This document shows, piece by piece, positions 7,082 to 11,205 of a stretch of 11,205 nucleotides of DNA (position 1 is its first letter; each line of letters opens with the position of its first letter). Source of the stretch: Solirubrobacteraceae bacterium (lineage in GTDB: Bacteria > Actinomycetota > Thermoleophilia > Solirubrobacterales > Solirubrobacteraceae); assembly GCA_017882405.1 (NCBI GenBank), contig JADGPO010000124.1:1-11205 (forward strand), in the 5' to 3' direction. Made by a program: the position numbers and the translations under genes. Under the pieces are notes generated by a model. The model was not told the DNA's origin. It did no database searches and worked only from the letters and a program-made list of their open reading frames with translations.

Positions 7082-7290
7082 AGCCGCCACGGGTCCTCCA
7101 CGCCTCGTAGGACGTGGTCGCCCCGATCGGTGGAGCGCAGACCCGATCCCGCAACGAGGTCCTTGACGGTGCTGGAGGTCAGCACCTCGCCCTCGCCGGT
7201 GTGCAGACCGGTGCGGACGTTCAGGCCCAGTGTCTGGTAGGCGATGCTGGCTCCATCGCTGTACGTGTAACGAGTCGGTGGCGAACTCAC
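7063..7290 (-). pseudogene. Internally deleted alpha/beta-hydrolase/class III adenylate cyclase remnant
   Basis: A 75-codon GTG-started frame joins three pieces of one protein type. SIAYQTLG near the N-terminus resembles the beginning of the alpha/beta-hydrolase domain. VRTGLHTGE is the cyclase motif that normally follows hundreds of residues later. GEVLTSSTVKDLVAGSG to WRLYALER is the cyclase C-terminus. In intact relatives a long insert separates the first two pieces, and about 30 residues containing the GIAVHIAAR-type helix separate the last two. Both appear deleted in frame, the first near Leu-Gly codons (ctgggc/ctg) and the second near a GGCGAG repeat. Without the metal-binding aspartates it cannot be an active cyclase. 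A short expressed peptide cannot be ruled out, since TACATT lies 11 nt before the GTG. That these are decay deletions is inference from family knowledge. Confidence 0.72.
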
Positions 7291-7301
7291 GTTCTCAAAT
7301 C

Positions 7302-7307
7302 AATGTA
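7302..7307 (-). promoter_or_regulatory. Possible surviving -10 box of the cyclase remnant
   Basis: The minus strand reads TACATT, 11 nt before the GTG at 7290. The hexamer is a good TAnnnT, but the spacing is longer than at the leaderless promoters elsewhere in the window and no -35 is clear. It may be a relic of the promoter of the intact gene. Confidence 0.3.
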
Positions 7308-7340
7308 ACCCACGGCCGCGCTTGGTTTACAAACGTGTGT

Positions 7341-7369
7341 TCGATAATCGCAAGACAACCCGCTAGAAT
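7341..7369 (+). promoter_or_regulatory. Promoter of the hendecad-repeat gene
   Basis: TCGATA (7341-7346, four of six matches to TTGACA), a 17-bp spacer and TAGAAT (7364-7369, five of six matches to TATAAT) form the best housekeeping-type promoter in the window. Transcription would start near 7376, leaving a 5' UTR of about 29 nt, unlike the leaderless neighbours. The DNA from about 7290 to 7400 is also visibly AT-richer than its surroundings. Confidence 0.6.
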
Positions 7370-7388
7370 CCGTTACCAAGACTGATAC

Positions 7389-7397
7389 GGAGTGAGG
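7389..7397 (+). promoter_or_regulatory. Shine-Dalgarno site of the hendecad-repeat gene
   Basis: GGAGTGAGG, with its GAGG ending 7 nt before the ATG at 7405, is the clearest ribosome binding site in the window. It fixes the start and suggests efficient translation. Confidence 0.65.
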
Positions 7398-7404
7398 CAC
7401 CAAA

Positions 7405-8091
7405 ATGGTAGAGACGACAGGTAGCGGCCAGGGCGCCGCCAACAGCAGCGGTCAGCAAACCGGGACCCCAACCCAAACCGGGACCCCAACCGGGACCACC
7501 AACGGTGAGCGCAGCACCGCGACCCCGCGGCGTACCCCGAGCACCAGCGGTCAGAAGGCCGCCGCGACGCGCAAGCGCAACGCGACGAGCCGGTCGGCGT
7601 CGGCGACCAAGGCCAACGCCAGGCGCACCGCCACGTCCGCCCGGACCACCGCGGAGAACGCTTCGAACGCCACGGCGGCCGAGTCCAAGGTCCTCGCGAC
7701 CCAGGTCCAGCAGATCGCCGAGCGCGCCGTGCTGGTGCCCGTCGGCGCCAGCCTGGTCGCCCGCGACAACCTGGTCTCCACGGTCGGCGGCCTGACGACC
7801 AAGTTCCGTACCCGCGCGTCGGTCGAGCGCGAGCTCAAGCGCTACGAGCGTCGCGGCGTCACCGCGCGCAACCGCCTGGAGCGACAGGTGCGCCGCAGCC
7901 GGACGAAGTTCGAGCGCGAGCTGCGTCAGCGTCGTAACCGCGTCGAGCGGACCGTCAAGCACAACCGTCGCCGCGTCGAGCAGGACTTGCGGACGGCTCG
8001 CAAGGACCTCGAGAAGCAGTCGAACGTGATCACCTTGCGTGTCGAGAAGCTCATGTCCGACGCGCAGAGCCGGATCGGCTCGACCGCCTGA
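7405..8091 (+). CDS. Unrecognised basic protein with 11-residue helical repeats
   Basis: I do not recognise a named family for this 228-residue protein. Residues 1-35 are Gly/Thr/Gln/Pro-rich with a tandem QTGTPT repeat. Residues 36-80 are Ala/Lys/Arg/Ser/Thr-rich, like histone H1 tails. Residues 96-132 form a less charged stretch (IAERAVLVPVGASLVARDNLV) that could be an amphipathic or membrane-touching hairpin. Residues 142-218 comprise seven consecutive 11-residue units with an invariant Glu at position 7, a hydrophobic residue at position 6, Arg at position 3 in five of seven, and usually Arg or Lys at position 11. This predicts a long, highly basic hendecad helix or coiled coil. No signal peptide or cysteine is seen. 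A DNA-, RNA- or surface-binding structural protein (nucleoid-associated, phasin-like or HbhA-like) is possible, but none is established. It has its own promoter, ribosome binding site and trailing hairpins, so it is likely a well-expressed single-gene unit. Confidence 0.85.
   Translation: MVETTGSGQGAANSSGQQTGTPTQTGTPTGTTNGERSTATPRRTPSTSGQKAAATRKRNATSRSASATKANARRTATSARTTAENASNATAAESKVLATQVQQIAERAVLVPVGASLVARDNLVSTVGGLTTKFRTRASVERELKRYERRGVTARNRLERQVRRSRTKFERELRQRRNRVERTVKHNRRRVEQDLRTARKDLEKQSNVITLRVEKLMSDAQSRIGSTA
7457..7491 (+). repeat. 18-bp tandem repeat encoding QTGTPT
   Basis: AAACCGGGACCCCAACC occurs at 7457-7473 and again, identical, at 7475-7491, a period of 18 bp. A shorter ACCGGGACC echo follows at about 7489. 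The repeat is in frame and encodes the flexible N-terminal tail of the hendecad protein. The exact identity suggests recent slippage and possible length variation between strains. Confidence 0.75.
7828..8058 (+). repeat. Seven 33-bp (11-codon) coding repeats
   Basis: Residues 142-218 divide into seven 11-residue units with no gaps. Position 7 is Glu in all seven and position 6 is Tyr, Leu, Phe, Val, Val, Leu and Val. Position 10 is mostly Val, Leu or Met, and position 11 is mostly Arg or Lys. The DNA copies have diverged, so the duplication is old and held by selection on the protein pattern. Confidence 0.75.
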
Positions 8092-8103
8092 CGATCAGTT
8101 TCC

Positions 8104-8136
8104 CCCGCCCGGCGCCCAGGAGAGCGCCGCGGCGGG
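8104..8136 (+). terminator. Strong GC hairpin, probable terminator of the hendecad gene
   Basis: CCCGCCCGGCGC (8104-8115) pairs with GCGCCG-C-GGCGGG (8124-8136): 12 base pairs, one bulged C at 8130 and an 8-nt loop. It begins 12 nt after the stop codon. No T-run follows, as is common for actinobacterial terminator-like hairpins. Confidence 0.6.
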
Positions 8137-8140
8137 AGAG

Positions 8141-8170
8141 GTTCGCCGGCCTCATATCTCGCCGGTGAAC
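8141..8170 (+). other. Second hairpin behind the hendecad gene
   Basis: GTTCGCCGGC (8141-8150) pairs with GCCGGTGAAC (8161-8170) over 10 bp with one G-T wobble, around the AT-richer 10-nt loop CTCATATCTC. It lies 4 nt after the first hairpin. It may be part of a structured 3' UTR. Confidence 0.5.
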
Positions 8171-8196
8171 GAAGCACCCTCTCCTCCCTCAACCGC

Positions 8197-8222
8197 CGGG
8201 GCGTCACTTACGTGGCGCCCCG
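8197..8222 (+). terminator. Third hairpin, possible terminator overlapping the LLM gene promoter region
   Basis: CGGGGCGTCAC (8197-8207) pairs with GTGGCGCCCCG (8212-8222): 11 bp with one T-G wobble and a TTAC tetraloop. It is followed by TCGGTCTTT, a short T-rich run, so it can end rightward transcription. Its loop sits where the -35 region of the oxidoreductase gene would be, so it could instead be an operator. Confidence 0.5.
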
Positions 8223-8230
8223 TCGGTCTT

Positions 8231-8236
8231 TAAGAT
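8231..8236 (+). promoter_or_regulatory. -10 box for a leaderless LLM oxidoreductase transcript
   Basis: TAAGAT lies 6 nt before the GTG at 8243, placing the transcription start at or beside the start codon. The -35 region coincides with the preceding hairpin and is a poor match to consensus. Confidence 0.6.
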
Positions 8237-8242
8237 GCAGGG

Positions 8243-9187
8243 GTGGAGCTATGCCTGATGATCGAAGGCCAGGAGGGGGTCAGCTGGCCGCAATGGCTGG
8301 ACCTGGCACGGGCGTGTGAGCGACACGGCATCGGCACCCTGTTTCGCTCCGACCACTACATGAACCTCGACGGCCAGCACCCCGAGCGGGGCTCGCTCGA
8401 TGCCTGGGGATCGCTGTGCGCGTTGGCCGCCGTGACGACGACGCTGCGCCTGGGGACGATGGTGTCCCCGGCCACCTTCCGTCACCCCTCGGAGCTGGCC
8501 AAGCTGGTGGTGACCGCCGACCACGTCTCCGGCGGCCGGGTCGAGCTCGGGCTCGGCGCCGGCTGGCACGAGCGCGAACACGCCGCCTACGGCTTCCCGT
8601 TCCCGCCGACGAGCAGCCGCCTCGACGTCCTGGAGGAGCAGCTGCAGGTGGTGCTCGGCACCTGGACCTCCACGCTTGAGAAGCCCTTCTCCTTCAACGG
8701 CGAGCACTACCAGCTGGACGACCTGGACGCCGAGCCGGGACCGGTCCAGACCCCCCATCCCCCGCTGATCATGGGCGGCTCCGCCGGCCGCCGCAGCGCC
8801 GCCATGGCCGCCCGCTACGCCGACGAGTACAACACTCCGTTCCCCACCGTCGACGATGTGCATGAGCGTCGTGGGCGGATTGAGCGGGCGTGCGCCGATG
8901 CCGGCCGCGAGATGCTGCCGTTCTCGATCATGACGGGCGTCGTCGTGGGGGCCGATGACGCCGACCTGCGCGATCGGACGCGCCGCCTGGAGGAGCGCTC
9001 GGGCTTTGGCCACCTGGTCGACGAGCCGCCGTCAGGCTGGATCGTCGGGACCGTCGAGGCGGCCGCCGAGCAGCTGCGCTCCCTGGGGGCCGCCGGTGTC
9101 GATCGGGTCATGTGCCAGCAGCTGCGCCACGACGACCTCGACGCGGTGGCGCTGCTCGGCGAGCAGCTCGCGCCGGCTGTCGGCTGA
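8243..9187 (+). CDS. LLM-class F420-dependent oxidoreductase, Rv1855c-like
   Basis: This 314-residue TIM-barrel flavin/F420 oxidoreductase belongs to the luciferase-like monooxygenase superfamily. Family landmarks are LFRSDHY (33-39), LRLGTMVSP (68-76), RHPSELAK (80-87), GGRVELGLGAGWHEREHAAYG (97-117), LIMGGSAGRRSAAMAARYADEYN (175-197) and a C-terminal region ending in GVDRVMCQQL. The order and spacing fit the F420-binding Rv1855c-type subgroup. The substrate is not deducible. The GTG at 8243 is chosen because it sits 6 nt after TAAGAT and gives the expected short MELxLMIE N-terminus. The gene has its own promoter and is followed by a 176-bp gap before the LysR start. F420 use rather than FMN is inferred from the subgroup; the DUF2342 gene nearby is consistent with an F420-producing host. 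Confidence 0.88.
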   Translation: MELCLMIEGQEGVSWPQWLDLARACERHGIGTLFRSDHYMNLDGQHPERGSLDAWGSLCALAAVTTTLRLGTMVSPATFRHPSELAKLVVTADHVSGGRVELGLGAGWHEREHAAYGFPFPPTSSRLDVLEEQLQVVLGTWTSTLEKPFSFNGEHYQLDDLDAEPGPVQTPHPPLIMGGSAGRRSAAMAARYADEYNTPFPTVDDVHERRGRIERACADAGREMLPFSIMTGVVVGADDADLRDRTRRLEERSGFGHLVDEPPSGWIVGTVEAAAEQLRSLGAAGVDRVMCQQLRHDDLDAVALLGEQLAPAVG

Positions 9188-9212
9188 GCCACTCAGTAGG
9201 GCCGGCGTCTCA

Positions 9213-9226
9213 GGAGCTTGCGCTCC
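9213..9226 (+). terminator. Small hairpin after the LLM oxidoreductase
   Basis: GGAGC-TTGC-GCTCC forms a 5-bp stem with a tetraloop 25 nt after the stop codon and has no T-run. It is weak and may be incidental. The rest of 9188-9341 shows no gene I can support. Confidence 0.25.
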
Positions 9227-9341
9227 AGCGCGGACAGGGCGAGCTGGAAGGCCGGAGGCTGGAGGGGGCCCCGACGGGCAGAGCAGGTCGCCGGTGAGCG
9301 TCGGGTACGGCTTCAGTCTGGCGCGACGCTCGCATAAGTCA

Positions 9342-9369
9342 AAGACATAGCGGTTATCCGCCCTAGAAT
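9342..9369 (+). promoter_or_regulatory. Promoter of the LysR-type regulator, leaderless
   Basis: AAGACA (9342-9347, four of six matches to TTGACA), a 16-bp spacer and TAGAAT (9364-9369) precede the ATG at 9378 by 8 nt. The spacing favours ATG 9378 over the in-frame ATG at 9372, which lies only 2 nt from the -10 box. Confidence 0.55.
9348..9365. promoter_or_regulatory. Candidate operator palindrome in the LysR promoter spacer
   Basis: CGG-TTAT-CCG (9351-9360) is flanked by TAG at 9348-9350 and CTA at 9363-9365, giving a near-palindrome that runs into the -10 box. LysR proteins commonly autoregulate through dyads of this kind. The arms are short, so this is tentative. Confidence 0.3.
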
Positions 9370-9377
9370 GGATGGTT

Positions 9378-10295
9378 ATGGAGCTGCGTCAACTCGAGTA
9401 CTTCCTCGCGGTCGCCGACGAGGCCAGCTTCACGCGCGCCGCGAGCCGGGTCCACGTGGCCCAACCGGGCATCAGCGCGCAGGTCCGCGCGCTGGAGCGC
9501 GAACTCGGGCACACCCTGTTGGACCGCTCCGGACGCCAGGTCACGGTGACCGAAGTGGGGGCTGCCGTGCTGCCCTACGCCCGCACCGCCCTGGAGGCGG
9601 TGGCCGGGGTGCGCGAGATGGTGCAGGAGCTCGATGCGCTCACCCGCGGGCGCGTGCGCGTGGGCATGGTGGCCGCGTCGGGGACGTTCGGGGTCGCCGA
9701 CCTGCTGGCGCAATTTCACTCCGCGCACCCCGCGGTCGAGATCAGGCTGCGTCAGGACGAGTCCGCGCAACTGCTGCGCGGATTGGCGGCGGGCTCGCTG
9801 GACCTCGCGCTGGTCGGGGTCTCGGGTCAGGTGAGCGCTGCCCTGCGCAGGGTTGGGCGCCAGGTGATCGTCGAAGATCGGCTGATGGCGGGGGTGCATC
9901 CCGGACACCCGCTGGCCAACCGCCCCACCGTCTCGCTGCGAAGCGTCGTGGCCCATCCGCTGATCTGCTTGCCCACGGGGACCGGTATGCGCAAGGCCCT
10001 GCAGGACGGCTGTGCGGCGCTCGGCGTGGACCCGGTGATCGCGCTGGAGGCGGCCGACCCGCTGGTCGTTGCGCAGCTGGCCGCTCGCCGGCTGGGCGTC
10101 GCGATCCTGCCGGAGTCCTCGGCCGGGATCGAACCGACGCTGCACCTGGCCGCCATCTCCCGGCCGCAGCTGCGCTCCCGGATAGAGCTGGCGTGGCGCA
10201 CCGAGGGCTCGGTCGGCCCGGCCGCGCGGGCGATGATCGCGACCGCGCGCGAGTTCTTCGACGCCCCTCCGGGGAGCCCGGCCGCGTCTGCTTGA
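9378..10295 (+). CDS. LysR-type transcriptional regulator
   Basis: This 305-residue protein has the classic layout. An N-terminal winged helix-turn-helix (MELRQLEYFLAVADEASFTRAA, recognition helix around VAQPGISAQVRALERELG, residues 27-44, then LLDRSGRQVTVTEVG) is followed by a linker helix to about residue 88. A periplasmic-binding-protein-like effector domain runs from about 91 to 295 (GRVRVGMVAAS, LALVGVSG, LICLPTG, ARRLGVAILPESSAG). The length is normal. The effector and targets are unknown. No divergent partner gene is present; the closest candidates are the LLM oxidoreductase upstream and mrp 9 bp downstream on the same strand, but linkage to either is conjecture. ATG 9378 is used on -10 spacing and family N-terminus. 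Confidence 0.92.
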   Translation: MELRQLEYFLAVADEASFTRAASRVHVAQPGISAQVRALERELGHTLLDRSGRQVTVTEVGAAVLPYARTALEAVAGVREMVQELDALTRGRVRVGMVAASGTFGVADLLAQFHSAHPAVEIRLRQDESAQLLRGLAAGSLDLALVGVSGQVSAALRRVGRQVIVEDRLMAGVHPGHPLANRPTVSLRSVVAHPLICLPTGTGMRKALQDGCAALGVDPVIALEAADPLVVAQLAARRLGVAILPESSAGIEPTLHLAAISRPQLRSRIELAWRTEGSVGPAARAMIATAREFFDAPPGSPAASA

Positions 10296-10297
10296 AT
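10292..10297 (+). promoter_or_regulatory. Weak -10-like box before mrp
   Basis: TTGAAT overlaps the LysR stop codon and lies 7 nt before the ATG at 10305. The second base is T instead of the usual A, so it is a weak match. The 9-bp intergenic gap also fits cotranscription with LysR. No Shine-Dalgarno site is visible. Confidence 0.25.
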
Positions 10298-10304
10298 GAA
10301 TCTC

Positions 10305-11205
10305 ATGCCGACCAAAGACCAGGTGACCGAGGCGCTGCGCGCCGTGATCGATCCCGAGCTGCGACGCGACATCGTCGAGCTGGAGATGGTGCGCTCGATC
10401 GATATCCATCCGAACGGCGTCGTCGACGTGATGGTCTCGCTGACCACCGCCGGCTGCCCGATTCGCAACCACTTCGAGACCGGCGTCAGTCAGGCGGTGC
10501 GCGGTGTGGACGGCGTCACCGGCGTGAACCTCAGCTTCGACGTGCTCTCCGATCCCGAGAAGCAGGCGCTGGGGCGCAAGCTCGGCCGCGGCACGCTGCC
10601 CGAGGGCGCGCTTGCCCAGGTCAGCAACGTGATCTGCATCGGCTCGGGCAAGGGTGGCGTAGGCAAGTCCAGTGTGACCGCCAACCTGGCCGCCGCGCTG
10701 GCTTCGGACGGCAAGCGCGTGGGCGTGCTCGACGCGGACGTGTGGGGCTACTCGCAGCCGCGCATGCTGGGCGTCGGCAATGAGCGCCCGCGGGTCAACG
10801 AGGAGCGCAAGCTGATCCCGATCCGTGCCCTGGAGGGCATCAGCGTGATGTCGATCGGCTTCTTCGTCGAGCAGGACGCGGCCGTGGTATGGCGCGGACC
10901 GATGCTCCACAAGGCGCTTCAGCAGTTCCTCGAGGACGTCGAATGGGGCGTCCTGGACTACCTGCTGATCGACCTGCCGCCGGGCACCGGTGACGTTTCG
11001 ATGACGCTCGCCCAGCTGCTGCCGCAGGCCAAGTTCCTGCTCGTGACCACCCCGCAGCCCGTCGCCCAGAAGGTGGCCGCCCGCTCGGCCGAGATGGCGG
11101 CCAAGCTCAAGCTGGAGATCGCCGGCGTGATCGAGAATATGTCGGGCTTCGTGACCCCGTCCGGGGAACGCTTCCAGATCTTCGGCGAGGGCGGCGGTCA
11201 GGTGC
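10305..11205 (+). CDS. mrp: Mrp/ApbC-family P-loop ATPase, iron-sulfur carrier type, 3' end cut by window
   Basis: The first 300 residues are present; the gene runs off the right edge. Residues 1 to about 80 are a DUF59/MIP18-like domain (VIDPELRRDIVELEMV; TTAGCP with C51). The Mrp/NBP35 ATPase domain follows, with deviant Walker A GSGKGGVGKSS (113-123), LDADVWGYSQPRML (142-155), WRGPM (196-200), DLPPGTGD (223-230), VTTPQPVA (247-254) and GVIENMSGF (274-282). These proteins bind and transfer Fe-S clusters in the cytosol. The CxxC pair that often follows ENMS is absent: the sequence there is VTPSGERFQIFG. The P-loop ATPase assignment is secure; an Fe-S carrier role for this version is less so. 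The start ATG gives the standard N-terminus. Confidence 0.9.
   Translation, partial: MPTKDQVTEALRAVIDPELRRDIVELEMVRSIDIHPNGVVDVMVSLTTAGCPIRNHFETGVSQAVRGVDGVTGVNLSFDVLSDPEKQALGRKLGRGTLPEGALAQVSNVICIGSGKGGVGKSSVTANLAAALASDGKRVGVLDADVWGYSQPRMLGVGNERPRVNEERKLIPIRALEGISVMSIGFFVEQDAAVVWRGPMLHKALQQFLEDVEWGVLDYLLIDLPPGTGDVSMTLAQLLPQAKFLLVTTPQPVAQKVAARSAEMAAKLKLEIAGVIENMSGFVTPSGERFQIFGEGGGQV

Noticed and set aside
7317..7336. GTTT-AC-AAAC dyad upstream of the hendecad promoter
   Set aside because: The arms are only 4 bp and AT-rich. This is not enough to call an operator.
9188..9310. Minus-strand frame ending in QLALSALERKLLRRRPY
   Set aside because: It looks protein-like at its end, but it runs only about 39 codons, has no start codon or ribosome binding site, and is bounded upstream by TGA. 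Selenocysteine read-through there would be pure speculation.
9363..10910. A 515-codon minus-strand frame across LysR and mrp
   Set aside because: It spans two strongly supported genes and the promoter between them, and has low-complexity composition and no recognisable motif.
1..11205. CRISPR arrays, insertion sequences, prophage or attachment sites
   Set aside because: I saw no regularly spaced repeats, no transposase or integrase, and no duplicated tRNA end near tRNA-Sec.

Overview
The window is very GC-rich (roughly 70% by eye) and tightly packed. It fits a deep-branching actinobacterium. A Thermoleophilia/Solirubrobacterales-like host is my best guess, from an F420-associated metalloprotease (DUF2342), an Rv1855c-type LLM oxidoreductase, a PAC2 protein and the remnant of an alpha/beta-hydrolase/adenylate-cyclase fusion. 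The taxonomic placement is inference. Eight of the nine complete reading frames, counting the remnant, end in TGA, although the window also carries a UGA-decoding selenocysteine tRNA.

Layout, left to right. Positions 66-158 (-) hold a tRNA-Sec(UCA) gene. Upstream of it on the same strand is an OB-fold/HD-domain nuclease of YhaM type (197-1078, -). Divergent from that is a PAC2-family protein (1104-1976, +). Convergent with PAC2 is a 1047-residue UvrD-like helicase with a C-terminal Fe-S PD-(D/E)XK nuclease (1999-5142, -). Divergent from the helicase is a two-gene operon: an inositol-monophosphatase-family phosphatase (5166-6011) and, overlapping by GTGA, a DUF2342 zinc metalloprotease (6008-7081). 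A shrunken cyclase pseudogene (7063-7290, -) follows. Next comes an unrecognised, extremely basic hendecad-repeat protein (7405-8091, +), which has its own promoter, a Shine-Dalgarno site and three consecutive hairpins behind it. The right end holds an F420-dependent oxidoreductase (8243-9187, +), a LysR regulator (9378-10295, +) and a 3'-truncated Mrp/ApbC P-loop ATPase (10305-11205, +).

The most distinctive regulatory pattern is leaderless transcription. A TAnnnT -10 box sits 6-8 nt before the start codon of PAC2, the helicase, the LLM oxidoreductase and LysR, and 7 nt before the mature 5' end of tRNA-Sec. The two divergent pairs have only 23-25 bp between start codons, so their promoters must lie back to back and overlap. 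The hendecad gene is the exception: it has a 5' UTR and a good ribosome binding site.

The genes do not form one pathway. They look like core-genome neighbours covering RNA turnover, DNA repair, F420-linked metabolism and Fe-S handling. The least described elements are the hendecad protein with its structured 3' region, the leaderless selC, and the orphan helicase-nuclease with altered motor motifs.
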